Positions 7,268-16,656 of a stretch of 64,000 nucleotides of DNA are shown one piece after another. Position numbers and translations under genes: made by a program. Within the stretch, counting starts at the first letter, position 1, and each line of letters opens with the position of its first letter. The DNA comes from Bacteroidota bacterium (GTDB lineage: Bacteria > Bacteroidota > Bacteroidia > Sphingobacteriales > Sphingobacteriaceae). Where the stretch lies: contig JAMFRP010000006.1 in assembly GCA_026224775.1 (NCBI GenBank), forward strand, positions 124,001 to 188,000. The letters run 5' to 3'. A model generated the notes under the pieces. The model was not told the origin of the DNA. It saw nothing but the letters and a program-made list of their open reading frames with translations, and did not search any database.

Positions 7268-8431
7268 TTATATTAATAGCGTATCAACACGGTGTGCTAG
7301 CACAATTTGATCGCAAGGCGACCAGGAAAAAATAGTAAAACGGCCGTCCTGAGATGCCACAAGAGCAAATGCATCATGTTGATCATATACAAACTGGGCC
7401 GCCGAGAAATGGCGTGTACCGCCATCGCTTGAAGGTGGTATAATTACAGCGGGTGTGTTGATTATGGGTTCGGTAACCATTATCTGCCTAACGGTTTCAT
7501 GGCCGGGCGAACGGGATATTTTAGCACCAAAGGCTAACAATTCATGTCTATCGTTAATAATAGTTGCGCCATCTACCGCGGTAAGGCCTCCTATCAGTTC
7601 AATTTCATCGTTTAGCTTTTCCTGCCAGGCTGATAAATCCTTCTCATTTACTTTTTGTTCCATCAAAACCGACAAAGTATTAAAAGCCGGTAAGACAGGA
7701 TATGACATAGGATGAATGATGGATTTACGCCACTCTTCGTGGTCGGATGGGACGATCAATAATGTACCCCCGTGCCCATGTGCCCGCATAGATACAGCAA
7801 GCTGTACATGAAGGTTTACCGCATTATTATGCGTAAAAGTATTAGTAAAGCCAAGTAATGAATTGAGCATACCCGGGCAATCAGGCATGTTGATGCTATC
7901 TTCATCAACAATTTTAACTTCATCACCTTTTAGCACTGCCACGTTAACGTATTTACCAAAGCCATCAACACGACGGTGCTTAACAACCAGTAAACCTGGT
8001 TCAACAACTTCCAGCACAAAGCAAAAACCAGGGATTATTTGTGTAGTACCCCAGATGTATAATTCATTATCGTGCTGCCACACGCCGAGGTGAATGCCTG
8101 GGCGTTCAACTGCGGGAGCAAGTTTTGTTAGGATGTCGGCAGTTAAAGCAAGTGGATATTCGAATATGAGTGGTTGGCTTGTACTCTCAGGGGGAAGAAA
8201 GGCCAGCGATATTTTTGGTGAGCGCCCTTCCTCTTTTCGTAAGCTTGCCCAAAAAGCAGTATCTATGATGGATGCTATTACTTGTTTATCTGGTTTTGGG
8301 GCAAGGTTTTCTTCGCCACGTGATTGGGCTTGTTGTTGCTGATGTTCAAAATGCGCTTCAATGCCGGCAGAAGCACTAATGGCTGCTTTATAAGTAGGTT
8401 GCGGTAAAGATTGTTGAATTTGGCTTTCCAT
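7268..8431 (-). CDS. DisA-type diadenylate cyclase (DAC) domain protein with N-terminal sensor-like domain
   Basis: 387 residues. The C-terminal part (about 205-370) has the layout of a DisA_N/DAC domain: GGTLLIVPS, then DGATII at 286-291 (family DGA), then GTRHFSAAQF at 338-347 (family GTRHRAA), followed by FALVASQDGRFTIFSW as the last strand pair. DAC domains join two ATP molecules to make cyclic di-AMP. The first 190 residues are unlike DisA, CdaA or CdaS and would be a sensor or accessory domain, resembling the DAC-linked families named by Burroughs and Aravind (DACNV type, from memory). The third residue of the RHR motif is Phe here, so activity is uncertain. No signal peptide or membrane segment is seen; cytosolic. 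Monocistronic. Confidence 0.7.
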   Translation of the reverse strand: MESQIQQSLPQPTYKAAISASAGIEAHFEHQQQQAQSRGEENLAPKPDKQVIASIIDTAFWASLRKEEGRSPKISLAFLPPESTSQPLIFEYPLALTADILTKLAPAVERPGIHLGVWQHDNELYIWGTTQIIPGFCFVLEVVEPGLLVVKHRRVDGFGKYVNVAVLKGDEVKIVDEDSINMPDCPGMLNSLLGFTNTFTHNNAVNLHVQLAVSMRAHGHGGTLLIVPSDHEEWRKSIIHPMSYPVLPAFNTLSVLMEQKVNEKDLSAWQEKLNDEIELIGGLTAVDGATIINDRHELLAFGAKISRSPGHETVRQIMVTEPIINTPAVIIPPSSDGGTRHFSAAQFVYDQHDAFALVASQDGRFTIFSWSPCDQIVLAHRVDTLLI

Positions 8432-8530
8432 ATTTTATAATGGTATAAAATTAGGCCTTATTCGCCTTTATACAATAATAGCTATAAAATATGACGTCAG
8501 AATGCCAGTATAAAAATTTGTGGGGATAAA

Positions 8531-8560
8531 AAAAGCCTTTCAACTATTTGAAAGGCTTTT
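8531..8560 (-). terminator. Rho-independent terminator of the small lipoprotein gene
   Basis: A perfect 13-base stem (AAAAGCCTTTCAA and its complement) with a CTAT loop lies 14 bases past the stop at 8575. On the minus strand it runs into a T-rich tract. Confidence 0.8.
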
Positions 8561-8574
8561 AAACGTTTATATTT

Positions 8575-8727
8575 TTATTGAGCGTAATGGCCAGGCACCC
8601 AGTGCGTACCATGAGGGCCGTCTTCATAATGCCCTCTAACATATACTCCACCACGTGATCTCACTACGCATGAGCTAAAACTTGCGGCAATAGCAACAAG
8701 TATTACCATATATCTTATTGTTTTCAT
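8575..8727 (-). CDS. Small predicted lipoprotein, 50 residues
   Basis: A short frame in an otherwise empty 400-base gap. The ATG at 8727 starts a classical lipoprotein signal: a short basic start (MKTIR), a hydrophobic core (YMVILVAIAA) and the lipobox SFSSC, with Cys at residue 20. The 30-residue mature part is rich in Gly, His, Tyr and Val and ends in HWVPGHYAQ. That ending resembles the aromatic repeats of YXWGXW proteins such as the one at 20416-21468. A strong terminator follows at the right distance, which supports a real gene. Function unknown. Confidence 0.7.
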   Translation of the reverse strand: MKTIRYMVILVAIAASFSSCVVRSRGGVYVRGHYEDGPHGTHWVPGHYAQ

Positions 8728-8831
8728 TTTTGGGTTGATATTGTTTTACATATCAGACCAACTAATGTGCCAAAGGATTAATTCGGCTCAATAATACAAT
8801 CAATTAAAAATAAATTGATTACATCACATTA

Positions 8832-11800
8832 TTAATGCTTTTCACCACCGGGATGTAAACCCTTTTTCTCTCTTTCTAATTTATTTTGCTCACGCGATTC
8901 GGCTATTTCATATTCCAACTCCGGATCAATATTTTGTTCCTCTACTTTTTTGGCTTTTTCCAATAGCAATTCATGGTTTGCTTGTAGCCATTCCAATTGT
9001 TTTTTACCATAGGAAAAACGTGTAAAGAAGACAAACAACACCGGCACAACAAATATTGAAATGGTTGAAGAAGCTACCATCCCGCCCAAAACGGTTACAC
9101 CAATAGTGTTTCTTGACGCGCCACCCGCTCCTGTTGCCAGCGCCAATGGTAATACACCTAATATAAATGCCATTGAGGTCATGATGATTGGCCTTAAACG
9201 TAAGCGGACCGCCTCCAATGTAGCCTCCAATAACTCTATACCTTGGTCGACACGTATTTTGGCGAATTCGACAATCAGGATTGCATTTTTAGCGGATAAA
9301 CCGATAAGTGTGATCAACCCAATTTGAGCATACACATTGTTCGTAAGTTGATTTTGTGTAACAAGCGGCCATAGCGTTAAGAAAACGATTGCACCAAAAG
9401 CACTTACCGGTACCGCAAGCATTACCGAGAATGGTACCGACCAACTCTCATATAACGCGGCCAGGAATAAGAATACGAACACGATGGAGAACATGAAAAT
9501 GTAAACCGTGAGCGATCCTGCTTTTATCTCTTCATAGCTTAAGCCTGAAAACTCAAAGGTATAACCACGTGGCAATACAGTCTCGGCAAGATGTGTTAAT
9601 TCATCCAACGACTGTCCGCTACTATATCCATCTGGTATTGATCCATCAACTTCAGCTGAACGGAAGATATTAAAGTGACTGATCAGCGGTGCAGCTATAG
9701 TAGGCTTGTAGCTAATAACGCTGCTTAAAGGCGTCATGTTGCCTACAGAATTACGCACATAGTATTTATCCATGTTTGATATCAATGCACGATATTGCGT
9801 ATCCGCCTGTATAACAACATGATATGTTCTATTATATAACGTAAAGTTGTTTACAAATAAACTACCCATATACGCTTGCATAGTTGAAAACACGTCTGAA
9901 ATATTTATACCCAACTTCTCGCACTTAGCCCTGTCGACGGTTAAATCGTAACTTGGCGTATGAGCTGAGAAATAACTGAATGCCGTAGATGTAGCAGGAT
10001 TTTTTTGAGCTGCCGCTACAAACTTGTGTACGGCGGTCTCAAACTGATGTATATTATCAGTTGAATTTCCCTGCTCAATTTGCATGCTGAAACCGGCTGC
10101 AATACCGATACCCCTTATTGGCGGCGGTTGTATAACTACAACACTGGCATTTTTTATGCCAGCCTTGGCAAATTTGGTTGTAAGCACTTTCATTATTCCG
10201 GGGAACATGGTACCTGGTGTTGTACGTTCGTCCCAAGGCTTAAGCATCAGGAACATAGAGCCACTGTTTGAGGTAGCACCACCATTAAGAATATTGAAAC
10301 CCGAAGAAGCTGTATAATGCAGAATACCCGGTGTTGTGCTTACCACCTTCATTAATTTATTCATCACCTCAACAGATTGAGATGTTGACGATGCATCGGG
10401 CAACTGGTAAGTTACATATAACCTACCTCCATCTTCTGAAGGTACAAAGCCCGATGGCTTTAATTTAAACAGATATATAGTAGCTACGCAAATACCTGTC
10501 AGAAGTAGAATTACTACCCAGGTATATTTAATAGATCGCCTTACCCCATTTACATAACGGGCTGTGACTTTATCAAAAGTATTATTAAAGAAATTGAAAA
10601 ACTTCTCTATCCAATTTGCGACAAAATTGGACTTAGCTTCGTGATGTGACGGCCTCAATAGCAATGTACACAGAGCAGGTGTTAAAGATAATGCAACAAA
10701 TGCTGAGATAATAACTGATATAGCTATAGTTATAGCGAATTGTTGATACAATCGACCCACTATACCAGGTATAAAGCCTACAGGGACGAATACAGAGGCC
10801 AGTATGAGCGCGATAGCGACTACCGGTGCTGATATTTCCTTCATGGCTTGATAGGTAGCCTCCTTAGGTGACATGTGTTGTTCGTCAATATAATGCTGAA
10901 CGGCTTCGACCACAATAATAGCATCATCCACTACGATACCTATCGCCAATACGAAACCAAACATGGTTAAGGTATTTATGGTAAACCCAAGCGGTATAAA
11001 GAAGATAAACGTAGATAGTATGGACACCGGGATGGCAACTATAGGTATGATGGTAGACCTCCAGTTTTGAAGGAATAATAATACCACTATGGCAACCAAA
11101 CCTAAGGCTTTTAGCAGAGTGCCGACCACTTCATCCATTGATACCTTGATGATGGTAATCGATTCAAATGGCACACTGTAATCAACATCCGCCGGGAATG
11201 ATTTTTTTAATAGAGCAAGCTCTTTATAAACGTTATCTGCGGTTTGTAATGCGTTACTGCCCGGCGACTGGAAGATCTGTAATATAGACGCTCGTTTACC
11301 GCCATCTACAAATGAGTTACTGGCAAAAGTAAATTTACCTAATTCAACCCGGGCTATATCTTTTAAATAAACCATTGCCCCGGTGGCTGGGTTTGTTTTA
11401 ACAACTATCTTTTGGTAATCAGAAGCTTTGTTAAGCATACCGTTCACTAGAATACCGGTTTCAAAGGATTGTGAACTGCGTTGCGGCGGAGATCCTACTG
11501 CACCGGCGGCTACATAAACGTTTTGTGCAGTTAGGGCCGAATCAACATCGCCGGTGGTAATATTATAGGATGCCATTTTATCCGGATTCATCCAGATACG
11601 CATACTAAACTGATCCGCACGGGCGGTAACATCACCTACGCCAGGCACACGTAGTATAGCATCTAAAATAAACGTGTTGGTATAGTTATCCAAAAATGTA
11701 ATGTTGTGCATGGCTTTTGGCGAAAATATCGCAACCAACATTAGCATATCCGGGTTACTCGCACGTACGGTTAAACCTAATTTACTAACTACTGCAGGTA

Positions 11801-12155
11801 AAGATGGGCTTGCTATACCAACCCTGTTTTGAACGTTTAAGGCCGCTATCTGTACATTGGTACCAATATTAAAGGTAACCCTTATGCTCATACCGCCACT
11901 ATTGGTGTTGGTGCTTTGCATATACTCCATACCCGGTGTACCGTTTACCTGTTCCTCTATCGGCGTAGCTACGGTTTGCTCAACAGTTTCTGCATCAGCG
12001 CCGGTATACGAACCTGACACAGAAACGCTTGGCGGAGATATATTAGGATACTGATCGACTGCCAGATTAAAAAGACATATCAACCCGGAAATCATTAAAA
12101 CCAGGGAGATAACAATAGCAGTTACAGGCCTTTTTATAAATGTGTTAGCGATCAT
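8832..12155 (-). CDS. RND efflux permease (HAE1/AcrB type), second of a tandem pair
   Basis: 1,107 residues. The start MIANTFIKRPVTAIVIS is the typical first membrane helix of HAE1 pumps, and two large periplasmic loops alternate with 12 helices. The proton-relay residues are present: paired Asp in GIVVDDAIIVVE (helix 4) and Lys in GLSAKNAILIVEFA (helix 10). The protein would form the inner-membrane pump of a tripartite exporter for lipophilic or amphiphilic drugs. Its ATG overlaps the stop of the preceding permease (ATGA), and the two proteins are closely similar along their full length. The charged C-terminal tail is longer than in AcrB. It is the last gene of the operon. Confidence 0.95.
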   Translation of the reverse strand: MIANTFIKRPVTAIVISLVLMISGLICLFNLAVDQYPNISPPSVSVSGSYTGADAETVEQTVATPIEEQVNGTPGMEYMQSTNTNSGGMSIRVTFNIGTNVQIAALNVQNRVGIASPSLPAVVSKLGLTVRASNPDMLMLVAIFSPKAMHNITFLDNYTNTFILDAILRVPGVGDVTARADQFSMRIWMNPDKMASYNITTGDVDSALTAQNVYVAAGAVGSPPQRSSQSFETGILVNGMLNKASDYQKIVVKTNPATGAMVYLKDIARVELGKFTFASNSFVDGGKRASILQIFQSPGSNALQTADNVYKELALLKKSFPADVDYSVPFESITIIKVSMDEVVGTLLKALGLVAIVVLLFLQNWRSTIIPIVAIPVSILSTFIFFIPLGFTINTLTMFGFVLAIGIVVDDAIIVVEAVQHYIDEQHMSPKEATYQAMKEISAPVVAIALILASVFVPVGFIPGIVGRLYQQFAITIAISVIISAFVALSLTPALCTLLLRPSHHEAKSNFVANWIEKFFNFFNNTFDKVTARYVNGVRRSIKYTWVVILLLTGICVATIYLFKLKPSGFVPSEDGGRLYVTYQLPDASSTSQSVEVMNKLMKVVSTTPGILHYTASSGFNILNGGATSNSGSMFLMLKPWDERTTPGTMFPGIMKVLTTKFAKAGIKNASVVVIQPPPIRGIGIAAGFSMQIEQGNSTDNIHQFETAVHKFVAAAQKNPATSTAFSYFSAHTPSYDLTVDRAKCEKLGINISDVFSTMQAYMGSLFVNNFTLYNRTYHVVIQADTQYRALISNMDKYYVRNSVGNMTPLSSVISYKPTIAAPLISHFNIFRSAEVDGSIPDGYSSGQSLDELTHLAETVLPRGYTFEFSGLSYEEIKAGSLTVYIFMFSIVFVFLFLAALYESWSVPFSVMLAVPVSAFGAIVFLTLWPLVTQNQLTNNVYAQIGLITLIGLSAKNAILIVEFAKIRVDQGIELLEATLEAVRLRLRPIIMTSMAFILGVLPLALATGAGGASRNTIGVTVLGGMVASSTISIFVVPVLFVFFTRFSYGKKQLEWLQANHELLLEKAKKVEEQNIDPELEYEIAESREQNKLEREKKGLHPGGEKH

Positions 12156-15100
12156 GCTTGACCCGGTTTATTCAGTTCACGAGATTTTTGTATCTCAAAT
12201 TCAAGTTCAGGATCAATATTTTGCTCTTCAACCTTCTTAGCTTTTTCCATTAACTCTTTATGGTGAGATTTCAGGTATTCCAGTTTTTCCTTACCATAAG
12301 AGAACTTGGTAATAATTACATACAGTACCGGAACCACAAATATGGCTATAGTAGATGCCGCAAGCATCCCGCCCAATACGGTGTAACCTATAGTTCGCCT
12401 TCCAACGGCACCGGCACCTGTTGCCAACACCAATGGTAAAACACCCAATATAAAGGCTAAAGACGTCATGACAATAGGGCGTAAACGTAAGCTAACTGCG
12501 TCCAGTGTTGATTTGAGTAATTCCTCACCCCTATCTACACGCACTTTGGCAAACTCTACAATCAGGATAGCGTTTTTAGCAGCCAGACCGATCAGTGTAA
12601 TTAAACCTATTTGCGCATATACGTTATCTGTTAAGTCAGGTACGCATACTAATGCCAGTATGGCCCCAAAAGCACCGATAGGAACCGCTAATAATACCGA
12701 GAACGGAACAGACCAACTTTCATACAAAGCAGCCAAGAATAAGAACACAAACGTGATTGAGAACATGAAAATATAAATGGTGGTTGAACCAGCTTTTATT
12801 TCCTCATAACTCAAACCTGAAAATTCGTATGCATATCCTGTAGGTAAATCTTTCGCTGCTAGTTTTTGCAAAGCATCCAGCGCTTGTGTGCTGCTGTATC
12901 CCGGTTTGTTAGCCCCATCAATCTCGGCTGAACGGAAAATGTTAAAATGCGATATTAATGGTGCGGCAACCGTTGGCGAATAACTAACCAAAGTCCCTAA
13001 TGGCACCATTGTACCTGCCTGGTTACGTACATAATATTTGTCAACGTCTGATATCATGCCACGATAAGCTGTATCAGCCTGAACTACTACGTGGAATGTA
13101 CGGGCATAAGTAGTAAAGTCATTAATATACAAACTGCCCATAAATGCCTGCAAGGCAGTAAATACATCGTTGATGTTAACTCCGAGTTTCTCGCATTTTT
13201 CCCTGTCGACCGTTAAATTATAATTCGGTGTGTGCGCTGTATAAAAAGTATATGAACTTGTAATAGCCGGATCTTTATTAGCATCAGCAACAAACTTATT
13301 CATTACAGTTTCAAATTGCTGCAAATTATCATTTGTGCTACGCTGTTCAACCTGCATACTGAAACCTACAGTTGCCCCTACACCCGGTAATGGTGATGGT
13401 TGTATAACTTCTACAGCAGCATTTTTTATACCCGCCGAATCTATACGTCTTTGTAGTTCACCAACAATACCCGGTACCTGCTCTGTTGATTTGCTACGCT
13501 CATCCCATGGAGAAAGCTGGCAGTAGATTGTACCGTTGTTGGAGTTACTTGCATTGGTAACTACGTTTAAGCCTGATAATGCCGCGTAATGCGCTACACC
13601 CGGTGTGGTGCCAACAACTTTCATCAGCTGCTGCATAACATTTGTTGCAGCCACTGTTGATGATGCCGGTGGTAACTGATAGGTAACATACAGGTTTCCA
13701 TCATCCTCTGAGGGAATAAAGCCGGTTGGCTTAGCTTGAAACAGAAAATATGCTCCAACACATACACAAACTAATAATATAACTATGTATTTAGCACCGG
13801 CAATACATCTTCTTACACCTTCAGTATAGCTATCGGTAATACGTTGAAACCAATCATTAAATTTGGTGAAATATTTGGTGAGGCCTTTATTTTTCTGGCT
13901 TTCATCAGTAGGTTTTAACAGTAACGTACAAAGTGCCGGTGTTAATGATAAAGCTATAAATGCTGATATGATAACTGATATGGCGATGGTTATTGCAAAC
14001 TGCTGGTATAAACGGCCTACAATGCCGGGGATGAACCCAACAGGAACGAACACAGCCGCCAGGATCAACGCGATAGCGACAACCGGGGCTGATATATCTT
14101 TCATAGCCTGATAAGTTGCTTCCTTAGCCGACATTTTATCATGATCGATATAGTGCTGTACCGCTTCTACCACAATAATGGCATCATCCACCACAATACC
14201 TATCGCCAACACAAAACCAAACATGGTTAATGTATTGATACTAAAGCCTAATGGAATAAAAAAGCAGAATGTACCAAATATAGATACCGGGATAGCCAAA
14301 ATAGGGATAAGCGTTGAACGCCATGTTTGAAGGAATAAAAACACTACGACCCCAACCAAACCCAGGGTTTTTAATAAGGTGCCAACAACGTCTTCCATCG
14401 AAACCTTTACCACTGTAACCGCTTCAAACGGAACACTGTAGGTTACATCAGATGGGAAGGTTTGTTTTAACTTGGCAAGTTCATCATAAACACCTTTTGC
14501 AGTTTGTAATGCGTTACTACCCGGCGCCTGATATATTTGTAAATATGATGCGCGGTGCCCATCAACAAATGAGTTACTTGAGAAGGTAAACTTGCCTAAC
14601 TCAACCCGGGCTACATCTTTAAGATATACTAAAGCACCTGTAGAAGGTATGGTTTTAACAATGATGTTTTCAAACTGGGGTACTGTGCTTAAACGGCCAT
14701 TTACCAAAATACCTAACTCGTAGGTTTGACTTGATGACTGTGGTGGTACACCGGCAGTACCTGCGGCAACCTGCACGTTTTGTGCATTTAACGCATTTAT
14801 AACATCTGTTGGTGTTAAGCTGTAGGATGCCATCTTATCCGGGTTCATCCAGATACGCATACTGAAATCATCAGTAAACTTGCTGATACTACCTACACCA
14901 GGTACACGTAAAAGCGCATCCTGTATAAAAATGTTGGTGTAATTATCTAAGAAAGTAATATTGTGTGTGCCTTTAGGTGCATAAATTGCCACCATCATCA
15001 GCATACTTGGATTTACCGCACGTACAGTAAGGCCTAAACGGCTTACAACGGCAGGTAATAATGGAGTGGCAATACTTACACGGTTTTGCACATCAAGCGC

Positions 15101-15412
15101 GGCAACATCAATGTCGGTACCTATTTTAAAGGTAACATTCATTTGCATCAGCCCGTTATTGGTACTGTTGCTCTGCATGTATTCCATGCCAGGTGTACCG
15201 TTTACCTGTTCTTCTATCGGGGTAGCCACTGTTTGTTCAACAGTTTGGGCATCGGCACCTGTAAACTGGCCGTTCACCTGTACAACAGGCGGCGTAATAT
15301 CAGGGTATTGGTCAATAGGCAAAACAAGGATACTAACGATCCCCGTGATCACCAATACAATAGATATAACTATAGCAGTTACCGGTCTTTTTATAAAAGT
15401 ATTAGCAATCAT
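12152..15412 (-). CDS. RND efflux permease (HAE1/AcrB type), first of a tandem pair
   Basis: 1,086 residues with the same architecture as its downstream neighbour: opening helix MIANTFIKRPVTAIVIS, porter domains, GIVVDDAIIVVE with the two proton-relay Asp residues, and GLAAKNAILIVEFA with the Lys. The pair shares long identical stretches, for example around ATPIEEQVNGTPGMEYMQS and the C-terminal KAKKVEEQNIDPELE, so the genes arose by duplication. Encoding two permeases behind one adaptor and one channel is like MdtB-MdtC, where the pump is a mixed trimer. Whether that is so here is inference. Confidence 0.95.
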   Translation of the reverse strand: MIANTFIKRPVTAIVISIVLVITGIVSILVLPIDQYPDITPPVVQVNGQFTGADAQTVEQTVATPIEEQVNGTPGMEYMQSNSTNNGLMQMNVTFKIGTDIDVAALDVQNRVSIATPLLPAVVSRLGLTVRAVNPSMLMMVAIYAPKGTHNITFLDNYTNIFIQDALLRVPGVGSISKFTDDFSMRIWMNPDKMASYSLTPTDVINALNAQNVQVAAGTAGVPPQSSSQTYELGILVNGRLSTVPQFENIIVKTIPSTGALVYLKDVARVELGKFTFSSNSFVDGHRASYLQIYQAPGSNALQTAKGVYDELAKLKQTFPSDVTYSVPFEAVTVVKVSMEDVVGTLLKTLGLVGVVVFLFLQTWRSTLIPILAIPVSIFGTFCFFIPLGFSINTLTMFGFVLAIGIVVDDAIIVVEAVQHYIDHDKMSAKEATYQAMKDISAPVVAIALILAAVFVPVGFIPGIVGRLYQQFAITIAISVIISAFIALSLTPALCTLLLKPTDESQKNKGLTKYFTKFNDWFQRITDSYTEGVRRCIAGAKYIVILLVCVCVGAYFLFQAKPTGFIPSEDDGNLYVTYQLPPASSTVAATNVMQQLMKVVGTTPGVAHYAALSGLNVVTNASNSNNGTIYCQLSPWDERSKSTEQVPGIVGELQRRIDSAGIKNAAVEVIQPSPLPGVGATVGFSMQVEQRSTNDNLQQFETVMNKFVADANKDPAITSSYTFYTAHTPNYNLTVDREKCEKLGVNINDVFTALQAFMGSLYINDFTTYARTFHVVVQADTAYRGMISDVDKYYVRNQAGTMVPLGTLVSYSPTVAAPLISHFNIFRSAEIDGANKPGYSSTQALDALQKLAAKDLPTGYAYEFSGLSYEEIKAGSTTIYIFMFSITFVFLFLAALYESWSVPFSVLLAVPIGAFGAILALVCVPDLTDNVYAQIGLITLIGLAAKNAILIVEFAKVRVDRGEELLKSTLDAVSLRLRPIVMTSLAFILGVLPLVLATGAGAVGRRTIGYTVLGGMLAASTIAIFVVPVLYVIITKFSYGKEKLEYLKSHHKELMEKAKKVEEQNIDPELEFEIQKSRELNKPGQA

Positions 15413-15457
15413 ATATTAAATTTCAATGGATAGAAGCTGTATATAATCATCCGGTAA

Positions 15458-16636
15458 TTATCTTTTTTTACCACCTGCTGATGGTGGTACTTTATTAGCA
15501 GTTGTAATTGGCGCGCCATCGTGTAACGTTTGGACTCCGTCAGTTACTACCCTATCGCCTACATTAATACCGCTTTTTATAATAATGTTGCCGCCGATAA
15601 CCTGGCCAACCTGTACTTTTTTCTCTATTGCAATCAGCTCTTTCTTTTTGTCTTTAGCGGAGTCAGCTTTGGCTGCCGGATTGTTAACCATGGTGTCTTT
15701 GGCCATGTAAATAAAATATTCACCCATTTGCTCCACAACTGCTTTATTCGGGATCACCATTTGAGGCGCCTGATCCTGGTTATGCACCCTTACCAAACAG
15801 CTCATACCTACCCTTAAATCTCCATTAGGATTAGGGAATACCAACCTAATCCTGATAGCGCCTGTTTGAGAATCAACCGCACGGTCAATAACCGAGATTT
15901 TTCCTAAATAGGGATAAATTGAATTATCAGGCAAAGCGATGGTAAACAATGAATCAACAGGTTTTTTATTATGCAGCATTTTTTCAAACTTTGGCAATTG
16001 TTTTTCGTTGATGATAAAATCAACCGCCATTGGGTTATCAGTTGATATGGTATTTAATATAGTAGTGTTAACCGATACTACATCACCCAATTTAACATTA
16101 CTGAAACCGATTGTACCATCAAACGGCGCGTAAATTGTTGCAAAACTTAAATTTGTTTTTGCTGATTTTACTGCTTGTGCCGATGCTTTAACCTGGCTTT
16201 TTGAATTAACAAGTGTGATTACAGCATGATCATACAACTGTTTGGCTACAGCGTTATATTTATTCAAATATTCATAGCGATCGGCATCTTGTTGAGATTG
16301 CACCAATGTACCTTGTGATACCTTTAAGTTGGCTACTGCCGCGTCGTAGTTATCTTTGTAGATTTTTGAATCTATATCATATAATTTCTGGCCTTTTTTT
16401 ACGTGGGAACCTTCTGTGAAGAATATTCCAGTAACATCACCTTGTACTTGGGGTAATATGTTAACCTGCATTAATGCCTGTGTAGTTGAAGGGTATTTAT
16501 CATAATACAACACCGTTTGTGCTTTAACCTTCATTAAATTAACGGGGACCTCATTATTTTGAGGGGGTTGTTTTTTACCGCAAGCACTTAGAATTAAGCA
16601 GCTTGCAAAAACCATATTTAAAATTACTTTGTTCAT
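15458..16636 (-). CDS. Efflux RND periplasmic adaptor subunit (lipoprotein)
   Basis: 392 residues. The signal ends in a lipobox (LILSAC, Cys at about 19), so the adaptor should be anchored by lipid. The barrel-sandwich (lipoyl-like) halves are visible as LPQVQGDVTGIFFTEGSHVKKGQ and ATIYAPFDGTIGFSNVKLGDVV, either side of a helical hairpin, followed by the beta-barrel and membrane-proximal domains. It would bridge the RND permease and the outer-membrane channel encoded upstream. The C-terminus is basic (PPSAGGKKR). Confidence 0.93.
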   Translation of the reverse strand: MNKVILNMVFASCLILSACGKKQPPQNNEVPVNLMKVKAQTVLYYDKYPSTTQALMQVNILPQVQGDVTGIFFTEGSHVKKGQKLYDIDSKIYKDNYDAAVANLKVSQGTLVQSQQDADRYEYLNKYNAVAKQLYDHAVITLVNSKSQVKASAQAVKSAKTNLSFATIYAPFDGTIGFSNVKLGDVVSVNTTILNTISTDNPMAVDFIINEKQLPKFEKMLHNKKPVDSLFTIALPDNSIYPYLGKISVIDRAVDSQTGAIRIRLVFPNPNGDLRVGMSCLVRVHNQDQAPQMVIPNKAVVEQMGEYFIYMAKDTMVNNPAAKADSAKDKKKELIAIEKKVQVGQVIGGNIIIKSGINVGDRVVTDGVQTLHDGAPITTANKVPPSAGGKKR

Positions 16637-16656
16637 GCCAGGTTGTGATTTTTGCG

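Noticed and set aside
7268-8431. DAC-like protein as a CBASS-type anti-phage cyclase
   Set aside because: CBASS cyclases are CD-NTase fold, which is unrelated, and no effector, Cap2/Cap3 or other defence gene is adjacent.
8832-15412. Tandem RND genes as an assembly duplication
   Set aside because: The two copies differ throughout in codons and residues and have different lengths, so they are diverged paralogues.
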